DNA of 64,000 nucleotides from Hydrogenophaga pseudoflava NBRC 102511 (GCF_001592285.1 NZ_BCWQ01000004.1:62001-126000); one strand, 5' to 3'; counted from the first letter of the stretch, positions 31,557-42,316 are shown. Notes: generated by a model not told the origin, from the letters alone. Numbers and translations are program-made.

Positions 31557-32486
31557 ATGCCCGCAGTTTCCTTTCAGAACGTTTCCAAGACCTACGCTTC
31601 GGCCCGTGGCGAGCTGCAGGCGCTCAAAGGCGTGTCCTTTGACATCCAGCCCGGCGAGTTTTTTGGCCTGCTGGGTCCCAATGGCGCCGGCAAGACCACA
31701 CTGATCAGCGTGCTGGCCGGACTGGTGCGGGCCAGCGGTGGTCGTGTGCTGGTGCAGGGGCACGATGTCCAGTCCGACTACGCGGCCGCGCGGCGGGCGC
31801 TCGGTGTGGTGCCCCAGGAGCTGGTGTTCGACCCGTTCTTCAACGTTCGTGAGGCGCTCCGCTTCCAGTCCGGCTACTTCGGCATCCACCACAACGACGA
31901 CTGGATCGACGAACTGCTGCAAGGGCTGGGGCTGACCGACAAGGCGGGCGCCAACATGCGCCAGCTCTCGGGTGGCATGAAGCGCCGGGTGCTTGTGGCG
32001 CAGGCCCTGGTGCACAAACCGCCAGTGATCGTGCTCGACGAGCCCACGGCGGGTGTGGACGTGGAACTGCGCCAGACCCTCTGGCAGTTCATAAGCCAGC
32101 TCAACAAGCAGGGCAGCACGGTGCTGCTGACGACCCACTATCTGGAAGAGGCGGAGGCCCTGTGCGGCCGCATCGCCATGCTGCAGCTGGGCCGGGTGGT
32201 GGCGCTGGAGAAGACGTCCGATCTGCTGCGCCAGGCCTCGTCCAACGTGCTGCGGTTCAAGACCGACCAGGCGCTGCCGCCGGAGCTGGCGGCGCAGGCG
32301 CGCGTCACGGGTCGGGTGGTGCAGCTGCCGGCGCACAACGCGATCGAGGTCGAGCAGTGGCTGGCGCGCGCTCGGGAGGCCGGCGTGGTCGCCGAGGACG
32401 TGGAAATCCGCAAGGCCGACCTTGAGGATGTGTTCATCGAGGTGATGGAGCGAGCCTCCGGTCAGGTACAGGAGGCCACCCCATGA
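31557..32486 (+). CDS. ABC-2 type exporter, ATP-binding protein
   Basis: A 309-residue ATPase with Walker A GPNGAGKTT, Q loop VPQELVFDPFF, signature LSGGMKRRV, Walker B VIVLDEPTAGVD and the switch histidine in LLTTHYLEEAE. The C-terminal third is a small regulatory domain typical of the YadG/NodI/DrrA branch. Substrate is unknown. I chose the ATG at 31557 on similarity to family N termini; an ATG at 31518 in frame would add 13 residues. It overlaps the permease gene by 4 bases and is inserted between mlaB and the bolA-like gene. Confidence 0.92.
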   Translation: MPAVSFQNVSKTYASARGELQALKGVSFDIQPGEFFGLLGPNGAGKTTLISVLAGLVRASGGRVLVQGHDVQSDYAAARRALGVVPQELVFDPFFNVREALRFQSGYFGIHHNDDWIDELLQGLGLTDKAGANMRQLSGGMKRRVLVAQALVHKPPVIVLDEPTAGVDVELRQTLWQFISQLNKQGSTVLLTTHYLEEAEALCGRIAMLQLGRVVALEKTSDLLRQASSNVLRFKTDQALPPELAAQARVTGRVVQLPAHNAIEVEQWLARAREAGVVAEDVEIRKADLEDVFIEVMERASGQVQEATP

Positions 32487-33238
32487 ACGGCTGGCAGACC
32501 CTGTTCTACAAGGAGGTGCTGCGCTTCTGGAAGGTCGGCTTCCAGACCGTGGCGGCGCCGGTCATCACGGCCATCCTGTACATGATGATCTTCGGGCATG
32601 TGCTCGAAGGCAGCGCCAAGGTCTACGGCGAGGTGAACTACACCGCCTTCCTGCTGCCCGGCCTGGTGATGATGAGCGTGCTGCAGAACGCGTTTGCCAA
32701 CAGCAGCTCTTCACTGATCCAGAGCAAGATCATGGGCAACCTGGTGTTCCTGCTGCTCACGCCGCTGTCCCACCGCGCCTGGTTCTTTGCCTACGTCGGC
32801 TCCTCGGTGGTTCGTGGCCTCGCGGTGGGCGCGGGTGTGATGGCCGTGACCTGGTGGTATGCCCAGCCCAGTCTGGTGGCGCCGCTGTGGATTCTGGTGT
32901 TCGGTTTCATGGGGGCCGCCTTGCTGGGGGCGCTGGGCCTGATCGCTGGGCTGTGGGCCGAGAAATTCGACCAGATGGCTGCGTTCCAGAACTTCATCAT
33001 CATGCCCATGACCTTTCTCTCGGGCGTGTTCTATTCCATCCATTCCTTGCCCGACTTCTGGCAGACGGTGAGCCATCTCAATCCGTTCTTCTACATGATC
33101 GACGGCTTTCGCTACGGCTTCTTCGGGGTGAGCGATGTGTCGCCCTGGATGAGTCTGGGTCTGGTGGGCGGCGCGCTGGTGGCCGTCAGTGCCCTGGCCC
33201 TGCACCTGCTGCGCACCGGCTACAAAATCCGTCACTGA
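32483..33238 (+). CDS. ABC-2 type exporter, permease
   Basis: A 251-residue polytopic membrane protein of the ABC-2 family (YadH/NodJ-like), with about six helices and the conserved tract FLLPGLVMMSVLQNAFANSSSSL and a C-terminal MTFLSGVFYSIHSLPDFWQTVSHLNP. It pairs with the preceding ATPase gene through a 4-base overlap. Substrate cannot be deduced; lipids, polysaccharides or drugs are the usual cargo in this family. Confidence 0.92.
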   Translation: MNGWQTLFYKEVLRFWKVGFQTVAAPVITAILYMMIFGHVLEGSAKVYGEVNYTAFLLPGLVMMSVLQNAFANSSSSLIQSKIMGNLVFLLLTPLSHRAWFFAYVGSSVVRGLAVGAGVMAVTWWYAQPSLVAPLWILVFGFMGAALLGALGLIAGLWAEKFDQMAAFQNFIIMPMTFLSGVFYSIHSLPDFWQTVSHLNPFFYMIDGFRYGFFGVSDVSPWMSLGLVGGALVAVSALALHLLRTGYKIRH

Positions 33239-33250
33239 GCGATTCCTTCC

Positions 33251-33490
33251 ATGACTGCTGAACAGCTGCAACAACTCATCGCCGCCGGCCTGTCCTGCGA
33301 GCACATCGAAGTCACCGGTGATGGCCGCCACTGGGCCGCCGTGATCGTCTCGCCCGAGTTCGAGGGCAAGCGGCCGATCGCGCGCCACCAGCGCGTCTAT
33401 GCCACATTGGGCGAACGCATCAAGACGGACGAGGTGCACGCCCTGTCCTTGAAGACCTTCACCCCCGCCGAATGGGCGGCCCAGAACTGA
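33251..33490 (+). CDS. ibaG: BolA family protein (IbaG/YrbA type)
   Basis: A 79-residue BolA-fold protein with the helix-turn core [24 protein letters not shown], containing the C-terminal conserved histidine that helps ligate shared Fe-S clusters with monothiol glutaredoxins. Length and location immediately before murA match E. coli ibaG (yrbA), where the order is mlaFEDCB-ibaG-murA. Confidence 0.9.
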   Translation: MTAEQLQQLIAAGLSCEHIEVTGDGRHWAAVIVSPEFEGKRPIARHQRVYATLGERIKTDEVHALSLKTFTPAEWAAQN

Positions 33491-33503
33491 GCGCCCCGAC
33501 ACC

Positions 33504-34772
33504 ATGGACAAACTGCGAATCACCGGTGGACGTCCCCTCAACGGCGAGGTCACCATTTCGGGCGCCAAGAACGCGGCGCTGCCCGAGATCTGTGCCTCCT
33601 TGCTCACCGCTGATCCGGTGTACCTGAACAATGTGCCGCGTCTGCGCGACGTGGCCACCATGCGCCTGCTGCTCGACAACATGGGTGTGCAGACCGAAAC
33701 GCATGGCGAGCGCGGTGGCATGAGTTTCGTGGCGCCCGACAGCCTCAACCCGGAAGCGCCTTATGAGCTGGTGAAAACCATGCGCGCCTCGGTGCTGGTG
33801 CTGGGCCCACTGCTGGCTCGGTTCGGCCGCGCCAAGGTGTCGCTGCCGGGTGGCTGCGCCATCGGCTCGCGCCCGGTGGATCAGCACATCAAGGGCCTGC
33901 AGGCCATGGGTGCCGAGATCGTGGTCGAACACGGATACATGGTGGCCCAGCTGCCGCAGGGTCGCAGCCGCCTCAAGGGCGCACGCATCGCCACCGACAT
34001 GGTGACCGTCACCGGCACCGAGAACTTCCTGATGGCCGCCGCGCTGGCCGAGGGCGAAACGGTGCTGGAGAACGCGGCGCAGGAACCCGAGATTCCCGAT
34101 CTGGCCGAAATGCTGATCGCCATGGGCGCGAAGATCGAAGGCCATGGCACCAGCCGCATCCACATCCAGGGCGTGGACCGGTTGCACGGCTGCACCCACC
34201 AGGTGGTGGCCGACCGCATCGAGGCTGGCACCTTCCTGTGCGCGGTGGCCGCTACCGGAGGCGATGTGGTGCTGCGCCACGGCCGCGCCGACCACCTCGA
34301 CGCGGTCATCGACAAGCTGCGCGACGCGGGCGCTGAAATCGAGGCCGGTGACGGCTTCATCCGCGTGCGCGCCTCCGGTCGCCTGAAAGCGCAGAGCTTC
34401 CGCACCACCGAGTACCCCGGCTTTCCGACCGACATGCAGGCGCAATTCATGGCGCTCAACTGCATCGCCACCGGCACCAGCAAGGTCACTGAGACCATCT
34501 TCGAAAACCGCTTCATGCACGTCAACGAACTGGTCCGTCTGGGCGCCAAGATCCAGACCGACGGCAAGGTGGCCGTGATCGAGGGCATCGACCGCCTGCA
34601 GGGCGCCACCGTCATGGCCACCGACCTGCGGGCTTCGGCCAGCCTGGTGATCGCCGGCCTGGTGGCCGAGGGCGAAACCATCGTCGACCGCATCTACCAC
34701 CTGGACCGGGGCTACGACCAGATGGAAGCCAAGCTGCGTGGCATCGGTGCCGATATCGAAAGAATCAAATGA
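33504..34772 (+). CDS. murA: UDP-N-acetylglucosamine 1-carboxyvinyltransferase
   Basis: A 422-residue enzyme for the first committed step of peptidoglycan synthesis. K22 (GAKNAALP) binds UDP-GlcNAc and C118 ([12 protein letters not shown]) is the PEP-reactive, fosfomycin-target cysteine; the [18 protein letters not shown] terminus is typical. Retention of the cysteine predicts normal fosfomycin susceptibility of the target. Its stop overlaps hisG by 4 bases. Confidence 0.97.
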   Translation: MDKLRITGGRPLNGEVTISGAKNAALPEICASLLTADPVYLNNVPRLRDVATMRLLLDNMGVQTETHGERGGMSFVAPDSLNPEAPYELVKTMRASVLVLGPLLARFGRAKVSLPGGCAIGSRPVDQHIKGLQAMGAEIVVEHGYMVAQLPQGRSRLKGARIATDMVTVTGTENFLMAAALAEGETVLENAAQEPEIPDLAEMLIAMGAKIEGHGTSRIHIQGVDRLHGCTHQVVADRIEAGTFLCAVAATGGDVVLRHGRADHLDAVIDKLRDAGAEIEAGDGFIRVRASGRLKAQSFRTTEYPGFPTDMQAQFMALNCIATGTSKVTETIFENRFMHVNELVRLGAKIQTDGKVAVIEGIDRLQGATVMATDLRASASLVIAGLVAEGETIVDRIYHLDRGYDQMEAKLRGIGADIERIK

Positions 34773-35422
34773 TCACCCTGGCGCTGTCCAAAGGCCGCAT
34801 CTTCGACGAAACCCTGCCGCTGCTCGCGGCCGCGGGCATCGAGGTGCTGGAAGACCCGGAAACCTCCCGCAAGCTGATCCTGCCGACGAACCAGCCGGAC
34901 GTGCGGGTGGTGCTGGTGCGCGCGTCCGACGTGCCGACCTATGTGGAATACGGTGGCGCCGACCTCGGCGTGACGGGCAAGGACACCCTGATCGAGCACG
35001 GCGGCCAGGGCCTGTACCAGCCGCTGGACCTGCAGATCGCCAAGTGCCGCATGAGCGTGGCGGTTCCGGCCGATTTCGACTACGCCTCGGCCGTGCGCCA
35101 GGGCTCGCGCCTGAAGGTCGCGACCAAGTACACCACCATCGCGCGCGAGTTCTTCGCCAGCAAGGGTGTGCACGTGGACCTGATCAAGCTCTACGGCAGC
35201 ATGGAACTGGCGCCGCTGACCGGCATGGCCGACGCGATCGTCGACCTGGTGTCCACCGGCAAGACGCTCAAGGCCAACAACCTGGTCGAGGTCGAGCAGA
35301 TCATGGACATCAGTTCGCGCCTGGTGGTCAACCAGGCCGCGCTCAAGCTCAAGCAGGCCGCCATCCGCCCCATCCTTGACGCTTTCTCACAAGCCATTTC
35401 CAAACAGTCCGTTCCATCATGA
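34769..35422 (+). CDS. hisG: ATP phosphoribosyltransferase, short form
   Basis: A 217-residue catalytic subunit for the first step of histidine synthesis. It begins [10 protein letters not shown] and has [13 protein letters not shown] and the PRPP loop [24 protein letters not shown]. It lacks the C-terminal regulatory domain of long HisG (about 300 residues), so it should need HisZ; hisZ is not in this window. Coupled to murA and hisD by 4-base overlaps. Confidence 0.95.
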   Translation: MITLALSKGRIFDETLPLLAAAGIEVLEDPETSRKLILPTNQPDVRVVLVRASDVPTYVEYGGADLGVTGKDTLIEHGGQGLYQPLDLQIAKCRMSVAVPADFDYASAVRQGSRLKVATKYTTIAREFFASKGVHVDLIKLYGSMELAPLTGMADAIVDLVSTGKTLKANNLVEVEQIMDISSRLVVNQAALKLKQAAIRPILDAFSQAISKQSVPS

Positions 35423-36810
35423 GTCTGTCCGCCCAGCCCGCCCGCCTGAACACCACCGCGTCCGATTTCGAGGCGCAGTTTGCAGCCCGGCTGCACTGGT
35501 CGGCGGACACGGACCATGCGATCGAGCAGCGCGTGGCGGACATCCTGGGGGACGTGAAGCAGCGCGGTGATGCCGCGGTGCTGGAATACACGGCGCGCTT
35601 CGACGGCCTGCAGGCCGCCTCGATGGCCGAGCTGGAGCTGACGCAGGCCGACTTCAAGGCCGCGTTCGACGGCTTGCCAGCCGCCCAGCGCGAGGCGCTG
35701 CAGAGCGCGGCGCGTCGCGTGCGCAGCTACCACGAGGCGCAGAAAAAGGCCTCCGGCGAGAGCTGGACCTACCGCGACGAGGACGGCACGCTGCTGGGCC
35801 AGAAGGTCACGCCGCTGGACCGCGTGGGCATCTATGTGCCCGGCGGCAAGGCGGCCTACCCGTCGAGCCTGATCATGAACGCGGTGCCGGCGCACGTGGC
35901 CGGCGTGGGCGAAATCATCATGGTGGTGCCAACCCCGGTGCGCGGCAGTGTCGCCACCGGCGGCACGGGCGCGGCCACCGCCGCGCGTGGCGAGCGCAAC
36001 GAGCTGGTGCTGGCCGCCGCCTATGTAGCCGGCGTCACGCGCGCCTTCACCATTGGCGGCGCCCAGGCGGTGGCCGCGCTGGCCTATGGCACCGCCACCG
36101 TGCCCAAGGTCGACAAGATCACCGGCCCCGGCAACGCCTACGTGGCCAGCGCCAAACGCCGCGTGTTCGGCACCGTGGGCATCGACATGATCGCCGGCCC
36201 AAGCGAAATCCTGGTGCTCGCCGACGGCAGCACGCCAGCCGAGTGGGTGGCGATGGACCTGTTCAGCCAGGCCGAGCACGACGAACTGGCCCAGAGCATC
36301 CTGCTGTGCCCCGACGCCGCCTACCTCGACGCGGTGCAGCGCGAGATCGACCGCCTGTTGCCCACCATGCCGCGCGCGGCCATCATCGCCAAGAGCCTGA
36401 ACGACCGCGGCGCGCTGATCCTCACGCGCGACATGGAGGAGGCCTGCGCCATCAGCAACCGCATCGCACCCGAGCACCTTGAAGTGAGCAGCAGCGACCC
36501 GCACCGCTGGGAGCCGCTGCTCAAGCACGCGGGGGCCATCTTCCTTGGCGCCTACACCAGTGAAAGCCTGGGCGACTACTGCGCCGGCCCCAACCACGTG
36601 CTGCCCACCAGCGGCACGGCCCGCTTCTCGTCGCCGCTCGGCGTGTACGACTTCCAGAAGCGCAGCAGCCTGATCGAGGTCAGCCAGGCCGGAGCCCAGC
36701 CGCTGGGTGCCATCGCCGCCGAGCTGGCCTACGGCGAAGGCCTGCAAGCCCACGCCCGCGCCGCCGAGCTGCGCCTGTCCACCGTGCCACCGATGCGGGG
36801 CACGAAGTGA
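35419..36810 (+). CDS. hisD: Histidinol dehydrogenase
   Basis: A 463-residue zinc enzyme that oxidises histidinol to histidine in two NAD-dependent steps. Visible are [64 protein letters not shown], the zinc/catalytic segment [14 protein letters not shown], and APEHLEV with the catalytic Glu-His. Length is slightly above the usual 430 owing to the N terminus. Overlaps hisC by 4 bases. Confidence 0.97.
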   Translation: MSLSAQPARLNTTASDFEAQFAARLHWSADTDHAIEQRVADILGDVKQRGDAAVLEYTARFDGLQAASMAELELTQADFKAAFDGLPAAQREALQSAARRVRSYHEAQKKASGESWTYRDEDGTLLGQKVTPLDRVGIYVPGGKAAYPSSLIMNAVPAHVAGVGEIIMVVPTPVRGSVATGGTGAATAARGERNELVLAAAYVAGVTRAFTIGGAQAVAALAYGTATVPKVDKITGPGNAYVASAKRRVFGTVGIDMIAGPSEILVLADGSTPAEWVAMDLFSQAEHDELAQSILLCPDAAYLDAVQREIDRLLPTMPRAAIIAKSLNDRGALILTRDMEEACAISNRIAPEHLEVSSSDPHRWEPLLKHAGAIFLGAYTSESLGDYCAGPNHVLPTSGTARFSSPLGVYDFQKRSSLIEVSQAGAQPLGAIAAELAYGEGLQAHARAAELRLSTVPPMRGTK

Positions 36811-37907
36811 ACGCGATGACCACCCCGAACCCGTTGCAGAACATCCGGCAGGACATCCAGTCCATGCACGCCTATGCCATCCAGGACTCGACCGGCATGG
36901 TCAAGCTGGATGCGATGGAAAACCCGTTTGCGCTGCCGCCCGAACTGCAGGCCGCCCTGGGCGAGCGCCTGGGGGCCGTGGCCGTCAACCGCTACCCTGG
37001 CGCGCGCATCGAGGACTTGAAGCAGGCGCTGGCGCGCTACGTGAATCTGCCTGAGGGCTGCGCCCTGATGCTGGGCAACGGCTCGGACGAGTTGATCTCG
37101 CTGCTGGCCATGGGCTGCGACGTGCCCGGTGCCTCCATCCTCGCGCCGCTGCCGGGCTTCGTGATGTACGCCATGAGCGCCCAGCTGCAGGGTCTGGCCT
37201 TCCACGGCGTCCAGCTCACGGCCGATTTCGAGCTCGACGAAGACGCCATGCTGGCCGCGCTGCGCCAGCACCAGCCCACCATCACCTACATCGCCTACCC
37301 GAACAACCCCACCGCCAACCTGTGGGACGCGTGCGTGATCCGGCGCCTGATCGCCGAGGCCGGCAGTTTCGGCGGCCTGGTGGTGATGGACGAGGCCTAC
37401 CAGCCGTTTTCAAGCCGCAGCTGGCTGGACGAGATACGCGCCCACCCGGCGGCCAACGCCAATGTGCTGCTCATGCGCACCCTGTCCAAGTTCGGCCTGG
37501 CGGGCGTGCGGCTCGGTTACATGCTCGGCCCGCAGGCGCTGGTGCATGAGATCGACAAGCTGCGCCCACCCTACAACGTGAGCGTGCTCAATGCCGAATG
37601 CGCGCTGTTCGCGCTGGAACATGCCGACGTGTTCGCGCAACAGGCGGCCACCATCCGCGCCGAGCGCGAGCGCCTGATCGCCGCGCTGGCGGCCATGCCG
37701 GGCGTGCAGCCCTTCCCGAGCCAGGCCAACATGGTGCTGGTGAGGGTCCCCGATGCGCAGAAGGCCTTCGAAGGCCTGAAGGCGCGCGGCGTGCTGGTCA
37801 AGAATGTTTCTAAAATGCACTCATTGCTCGGCAACTGCCTGCGCCTGACGGTCGGCACCCCCGACGAGAACACGCAGATGATCGCTGCCCTGCAAGCCAG
37901 CCTATGA
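36807..37907 (+). CDS. hisC: Histidinol-phosphate aminotransferase
   Basis: A 366-residue PLP-dependent class I/II aminotransferase. Typical segments are [52 protein letters not shown] and the PLP-binding [14 protein letters not shown] (lysine of TLSK). The start is GTG at 36807 inside the hisD stop overlap; an ATG three codons later (36816) is an alternative. Confidence 0.96.
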   Translation: MNAMTTPNPLQNIRQDIQSMHAYAIQDSTGMVKLDAMENPFALPPELQAALGERLGAVAVNRYPGARIEDLKQALARYVNLPEGCALMLGNGSDELISLLAMGCDVPGASILAPLPGFVMYAMSAQLQGLAFHGVQLTADFELDEDAMLAALRQHQPTITYIAYPNNPTANLWDACVIRRLIAEAGSFGGLVVMDEAYQPFSSRSWLDEIRAHPAANANVLLMRTLSKFGLAGVRLGYMLGPQALVHEIDKLRPPYNVSVLNAECALFALEHADVFAQQAATIRAERERLIAALAAMPGVQPFPSQANMVLVRVPDAQKAFEGLKARGVLVKNVSKMHSLLGNCLRLTVGTPDENTQMIAALQASL

Positions 37908-38518
37908 CCACCCCTTCTTTTGCCGCCAGCCCCCGCGTGGCCGACGTCCAGCGCAACACGTCCGAGACGCAGATCCGCGTGCGTATCAACCTAGACGGCT
38001 CGGGCAAGGCCCAACTGTCCACCGGCATCGGCTTTTTCGACCACATGCTCGACCAGATCGCCCGCCACGGGCTGATCGACCTGGAGATCGAGGCCAAGGG
38101 CGACCTGCACATCGATGGCCACCACACGGTGGAAGACGTGGGCATCACTCTGGGCCAGGCCTTTGCCAAGGCCGTGGGCGACAAGAAAGGCATCCGCCGC
38201 TACGGCCACGCCTACGTGCCGCTGGACGAGGCGCTCTCGCGCGTCGTGATCGACTTCTCCGGCCGTCCCGGCCTGCACATGCGTGTGCCCTTCAAGGCCG
38301 GCATGGTCGGCGCGTTCGACACCCAACTGGCCTTCGAGTTCTTCCAGGGCTTTGTCAACCATGCCGGTGTGACGCTGCACATCGACAACCTGCACGGCGA
38401 AAATGCCCATCACCAGGCCGAGACCGTGTTCAAGGCCTTCGCCCGTGCGCTGCGCATGGCGCTGGAGCGTGACGAACGCCTGGGCGATGTGATCCCCTCG
38501 ACCAAAGGTTCGCTCTGA
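37904..38518 (+). CDS. hisB: Imidazoleglycerol-phosphate dehydratase
   Basis: A 204-residue monofunctional dehydratase; the histidinol-phosphatase domain fused in enterobacterial HisB is absent, so that activity must come from elsewhere. Manganese-binding histidine motifs [11 protein letters not shown] and [13 protein letters not shown] and the [15 protein letters not shown] segment are clear. It overlaps hisC by 4 bases. Confidence 0.96.
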   Translation: MTTPSFAASPRVADVQRNTSETQIRVRINLDGSGKAQLSTGIGFFDHMLDQIARHGLIDLEIEAKGDLHIDGHHTVEDVGITLGQAFAKAVGDKKGIRRYGHAYVPLDEALSRVVIDFSGRPGLHMRVPFKAGMVGAFDTQLAFEFFQGFVNHAGVTLHIDNLHGENAHHQAETVFKAFARALRMALERDERLGDVIPSTKGSL

Positions 38519-38540
38519 GTCTTTCCTCTTCAGGGTCCTG

Positions 38541-39203
38541 ATGAAATCCAAGACAGTCGCCGTGGTGGACTACGGCAGCGGCAACCTGCGTTCCGTCTCG
38601 CAGGCGGTGATGCACGCCGCCATCGGTTCGGGGGTGGACGTGATCGTCACCTCCGATGCGCAGGCCGTGTTCGATGCCGACCGTGTGGTGCTGCCCGGGC
38701 AGGGTCACATGGCCGATTGCATGAACGAACTCGCCTCTTCGGGTCTGAAAGAGGCCGTGTTGCACGCTGCGGCTCACAAGCCGCTGTTTGGTGTCTGCGT
38801 GGGCATGCAGATGCTTCTGGAGCGCAGCGAGGAGGGACCGACCGATGGGCTGGGCCTCATGCCCGGCGAGGTCGTCCGGTTCCAGTTGCAGAACCGGCTG
38901 CAGGAAGACGGCAGCCGGTTCAAGGTGCCCCAGATGGGCTGGAACCAGGTGTTCCACCGCCTGGCTGGCCGGCCAGAGCACCCGATGTGGTCCGGCATCG
39001 CCGATGGCGCCTATTTCTACTTTGTGCACAGCTACTTCGCGCGTCCTGCCGATCCGGCGCATGTGGTGGGCGAGACCGACTTTGGCGGCCGCTTTGCGTC
39101 GGCGATCGCGCGCGATAACATTTTTGCAACCCAGTTTCACCCGGAAAAAAGCGCCGATCAGGGCCTGGCGCTGTACCGGAACTTCCTGTCCTGGAAACCC
39201 TGA
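38541..39203 (+). CDS. hisH: Imidazole glycerol phosphate synthase, glutamine amidotransferase subunit
   Basis: A 220-residue class I amidotransferase that supplies ammonia to HisF. The nucleophile is C86 (GVCVGMQML), with the catalytic His-Glu pair in ATQFHPEKS near residue 200 and the oxyanion-strand motif [11 protein letters not shown]. The N terminus [12 protein letters not shown] is characteristic. Confidence 0.96.
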   Translation: MKSKTVAVVDYGSGNLRSVSQAVMHAAIGSGVDVIVTSDAQAVFDADRVVLPGQGHMADCMNELASSGLKEAVLHAAAHKPLFGVCVGMQMLLERSEEGPTDGLGLMPGEVVRFQLQNRLQEDGSRFKVPQMGWNQVFHRLAGRPEHPMWSGIADGAYFYFVHSYFARPADPAHVVGETDFGGRFASAIARDNIFATQFHPEKSADQGLALYRNFLSWKP

Positions 39204-39226
39204 GTGCCCTCACTTTTTCGACCATC

Positions 39227-39967
39227 ATGCTGCTGATTCCCGCCATTGACATGAAAGACGGCCAGTGTGTTCGCCTCAAGCAGGGGGACATGGACCAGAC
39301 CACGGTGTTCGGAGAGGACCCGGCAGCCATGGCCCGCAGCTGGGTCGACAAGGGTGCGCGGCGCATCCACCTGGTCGATCTCAACGGCGCCTTCGCGGGC
39401 AAGCCCAAGAACGAACAGGCGATCCGCGCGGTGCTCAAGGAGGTCGGCGCCGAGGTGGACGTGCAGCTGGGGGGTGGCATCCGCGACCTGGACACCATCG
39501 AACGCTACCTGGACGCCGGTCTGCGCTACGTGATCATCGGCACCGCCGCGGTCAAGAACCCCGGTTTTCTGCAGGACGCCTGCACCGCGTTCGGCGGTCA
39601 CATCATCGTTGGCCTCGACGCCAAGGACGGCAAGGTCGCCACCGACGGCTGGAGCAAGCTCACCGGCCACGAGGTGGTGGACCTGGGCAAGAAGTTCGAG
39701 GACTACGGGGTCGAATCCATCATCTACACCGACATCGGCCGCGACGGCATGCTCAGCGGCATCAACATTGAGGCGACGGTCAAGCTGGCGCAGTCGCTGT
39801 CGATTCCGGTGATCGCCTCGGGCGGCCTGTCGAACCTGGAAGACATCCGCAAGCTGTGTGCTGTGGAAGATGAGGGCGTCGAGGGCGTGATCTGCGGTCG
39901 TTCGATTTACAGCGGTGACCTGGACTTCGAGGCGGCGCAGGCGCTGGCCGACGAGTTGAACGGATAA
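39227..39967 (+). CDS. hisA: Phosphoribosylformimino-5-aminoimidazole carboxamide ribotide isomerase
   Basis: A 246-residue (beta-alpha)8 barrel isomerase. The catalytic aspartates lie in [15 protein letters not shown] (strand 1) and [12 protein letters not shown] (strand 5), and the phosphate loops in QLGGGIRD and [12 protein letters not shown]. It is homologous to the adjacent hisF, an ancient duplication. Confidence 0.97.
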   Translation: MLLIPAIDMKDGQCVRLKQGDMDQTTVFGEDPAAMARSWVDKGARRIHLVDLNGAFAGKPKNEQAIRAVLKEVGAEVDVQLGGGIRDLDTIERYLDAGLRYVIIGTAAVKNPGFLQDACTAFGGHIIVGLDAKDGKVATDGWSKLTGHEVVDLGKKFEDYGVESIIYTDIGRDGMLSGINIEATVKLAQSLSIPVIASGGLSNLEDIRKLCAVEDEGVEGVICGRSIYSGDLDFEAAQALADELNG

Positions 39968-39974
39968 GGCCGAG

Positions 39975-40754
39975 ATGCTCGCCAAACGCATCATCCCCTG
40001 CCTGGACGTGACCGGTGGTCGCGTGGTCAAGGGCGTCAATTTCGTGGAACTGCGCGACGCTGGTGACCCGGTGGAGATCGCTGCCCGCTACAACGAGCAG
40101 GGTGCCGACGAGTTGACGTTCCTGGACATCACCGCCACCAGCGACGGGCGCGACCTGATCCTGCACATCATCGAGGCGGTGGCTTCGCAGGTATTCATCC
40201 CGCTCACGGTTGGTGGCGGCGTGCGCACGGTCGAAGACGTGCGCCGACTGCTCAATGCCGGTGCTGACAAAACCAGCTTCAATTCGGCGGCCATCGCCAA
40301 TCCGCAGGTGATCCGCGACGCGTCCGACAAATACGGCTCGCAGTGCATCGTGGTCGCCATCGACGCCAAGCGCCGCCACGGGGACGACGCTGCTGCGCGC
40401 GGCGAGGGCTGGGACGTCTACAGCCACGGCGGCCGCAAGAACACCGGGCTGGATGCGGTGACCTGGGCACGCCAGATGGCCGACTACGGTGCTGGCGAGA
40501 TCCTGCTGACCAGCATGGACCGCGACGGTACCAAAAGCGGCTTCGACCTGGAGCTCACGCGCGCTGTCGCCGACGCGGTCAGCGTGCCCGTCATCGCGTC
40601 CGGCGGCGTGGGCAATCTCGACCACCTGGCCGACGGTGTGCAGCAGGGTGGGGCGGATGCGGTGCTGGCTGCCAGCATCTTCCACTACGGCGAGTACACC
40701 GTGGCCCAGGCCAAGCAGCGGATGGCCGAACGCGGCATTCCGGTGAGGTTGTGA
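39975..40754 (+). CDS. hisF: Imidazole glycerol phosphate synthase, cyclase subunit
   Basis: A 259-residue barrel cyclase that works with HisH. Catalytic aspartates appear in [19 protein letters not shown] and [15 protein letters not shown]; phosphate loops in [12 protein letters not shown] and [12 protein letters not shown]. Its stop overlaps hisI by one base (TGATG). Confidence 0.97.
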   Translation: MLAKRIIPCLDVTGGRVVKGVNFVELRDAGDPVEIAARYNEQGADELTFLDITATSDGRDLILHIIEAVASQVFIPLTVGGGVRTVEDVRRLLNAGADKTSFNSAAIANPQVIRDASDKYGSQCIVVAIDAKRRHGDDAAARGEGWDVYSHGGRKNTGLDAVTWARQMADYGAGEILLTSMDRDGTKSGFDLELTRAVADAVSVPVIASGGVGNLDHLADGVQQGGADAVLAASIFHYGEYTVAQAKQRMAERGIPVRL

Positions 40755-41143
40755 TGGACTGGCTCGACGCCATCAAGTGGGATGCGCAGGGCTTGGTTCC
40801 CGTGATCGCGCAGGAAGCGGCCACCGGCGACGTGCTGATGTTCGCCTGGATGAACCGGGAAGCGCTGCGGAAGACGGCCGAGCTGGGGCGTGCGGTGTAT
40901 TTCAGCCGTTCGCGCAACAAGCTCTGGTTCAAGGGCGAGGAGTCCGGCCACGTGCAGACGGTGCACGACATCCGGCTGGACTGCGACAACGACGTGGTGC
41001 TGCTCAAGGTGACGCAACTGGGCCACGAGCCCGGTATCGCTTGCCATACCGGGCGTCACAGCTGCTTCTTCCAGAGCCACCAGAATGGACAGTGGGTGCC
41101 GGTCGATCCGGTGCTCAAGGACCCGGAATCGATTTACAAGTGA
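40754..41143 (+). CDS. hisI: Phosphoribosyl-AMP cyclohydrolase
   Basis: A 129-residue zinc enzyme, separate from HisE here. Metal ligands are in [11 protein letters not shown] and the [10 protein letters not shown] motif; [12 protein letters not shown] and [19 protein letters not shown] are family signatures. The ATG at 40754 shares a base with the hisF stop. Confidence 0.96.
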   Translation: MDWLDAIKWDAQGLVPVIAQEAATGDVLMFAWMNREALRKTAELGRAVYFSRSRNKLWFKGEESGHVQTVHDIRLDCDNDVVLLKVTQLGHEPGIACHTGRHSCFFQSHQNGQWVPVDPVLKDPESIYK

Positions 41144-41148
41144 GTGCC

Positions 41149-41520
41149 ATGTCCGACACCGATTCGCTCGCGCGCCTGGCCGCGGTCATCGAAAGCCGCA
41201 AGCCAGCCAACGGCGGCGATCCCGAGAAGAGCTATGTCGCGCGACTGCTGCACAAGGGGCCGGACGCCTTCCTCAAGAAGATCGGTGAAGAAGCCACCGA
41301 GGCGGTGATGGCCGCCAAGGACTGTGACCATGGCGGCGACGTGCAGAAGCTGGTCAACGAGGTGGCCGATCTCTGGTTCCACAGCATGATCGCGCTGGCC
41401 CACTACGGCAAGACACCGGCCGACGTGGTGGCCGAGCTGGCGCGCCGCGAGGGGTTGAGTGGTCTGGAAGAAAAAGCCCTGCGCAAGGCGGTGGCGCGCG
41501 AGGCGGAACCCAAATCCTGA
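41149..41520 (+). CDS. hisE: Phosphoribosyl-ATP pyrophosphatase
   Basis: A 123-residue all-alpha MazG-like pyrophosphatase. The NTP-PPase metal motif is [16 protein letters not shown] plus [13 protein letters not shown]. It follows hisI after 5 bases and completes the pathway set; only hisZ and a histidinol phosphatase are missing from the cluster. Confidence 0.95.
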   Translation: MSDTDSLARLAAVIESRKPANGGDPEKSYVARLLHKGPDAFLKKIGEEATEAVMAAKDCDHGGDVQKLVNEVADLWFHSMIALAHYGKTPADVVAELARREGLSGLEEKALRKAVAREAEPKS

Positions 41521-41531
41521 AAGGAGCCGAC

Positions 41532-41921
41532 ATGAGCGACATCATCGACGTCAAGGCGGTGGACAGCGAAAAGGCAGAATCCCTCAAGACAGTCGGCTGG
41601 ATCAGCTATCTGCTGCACCTGATCGTGGCGGTAGCGGCGGTGTTGCCGGGCGCGCAGGTGGGCGTCGGCATCCTGCTGGTGGCGCTCATCATCGATCTGG
41701 TGAAAAAGGGCGACGCCGAAGGCACCTGGCAGGCCAGTCATTTCTCCTGGCGCATCCGCTCCGTGATCTGGGCCGGCATCCTGTATGTCGTCACCTGGCC
41801 TCTGTGGCTGCTGTTGTTGCTGCCGGGCATGATCGCCTGGGCCATCATTTCCATCTGGTTCCTCTACCGCATTGTCCGGGGCATGGTGCGCATGAATGCC
41901 AGCCAGGCCATGCCTTCCTGA
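41532..41921 (+). CDS. Small multi-spanning membrane protein (DUF4870-like)
   Basis: A 129-residue protein with an acidic N terminus, then about three to four hydrophobic helices (SYLLHLIVAVAAVLPG; VGVGILLVALIIDLV; WAGILYVVTWPLWLLLLLPGMIAWAIISIWFLY) separated by the polar loop KKGDAEGTWQASHFSWRIRS. The fold resembles the DUF4870/Tic20-like group; that assignment is tentative. It starts 11 bases after hisE with an AAAGGAG ribosome binding site, so it is co-transcribed with the his genes. No function is known. Confidence 0.8.
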   Translation: MSDIIDVKAVDSEKAESLKTVGWISYLLHLIVAVAAVLPGAQVGVGILLVALIIDLVKKGDAEGTWQASHFSWRIRSVIWAGILYVVTWPLWLLLLLPGMIAWAIISIWFLYRIVRGMVRMNASQAMPS

Positions 41922-41937
41922 AACCGCCCGAAACTCC

Positions 41938-42300
41938 ATGAGTCATCAAGACCCCAATTGCATTTTCTGCAAGATCGTTGCTGGCCAGATCCCGTCCCGG
42001 AAGGTGTATGAGGATGAGGAGCTGTACGCGTTTCACGACATCCATCCCTGGGCGCCGGTGCATTTCCTGCTGATTCCCAAGCGGCACATTGCCTCCATGG
42101 CGCAGTTGGCGCCCGCCGACGAGGGCTGGATGGGGCGTTTGATGGTGCTGGCGCCGAAGCTGGCACTGGAACAGGGCTGCAATCCGTATCCCGAAGGTGG
42201 CTTTCGCATGGTGTGCAACACCGGCATCGAAGGTGGCCAGGAGGTTCAGCACCTGCACTGGCACGTGATGGGCGGTCCTCGTCCCTGGGCGCGCGGCTGA
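41938..42300 (+). CDS. hinT: HIT-family nucleotide hydrolase/transferase (HinT-like)
   Basis: A 120-residue histidine triad protein. [20 protein letters not shown] is the N-terminal zinc-type motif and HLHWHVMGG the histidine triad, whose central histidine is the nucleophile against adenosine phosphoramidates. It lies 16 bases after the membrane protein gene and before tatA, the usual his-hit-tat order of Burkholderiales. Confidence 0.95.
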   Translation: MSHQDPNCIFCKIVAGQIPSRKVYEDEELYAFHDIHPWAPVHFLLIPKRHIASMAQLAPADEGWMGRLMVLAPKLALEQGCNPYPEGGFRMVCNTGIEGGQEVQHLHWHVMGGPRPWARG

Positions 42301-42316
42301 ACCAAATCCGCGGTCG

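Noticed and set aside
34769..34800. Possible his leader peptide or riboswitch before hisG
   Set aside because: murA overlaps hisG directly, leaving no leader; no histidine codon run or known riboswitch structure is present.
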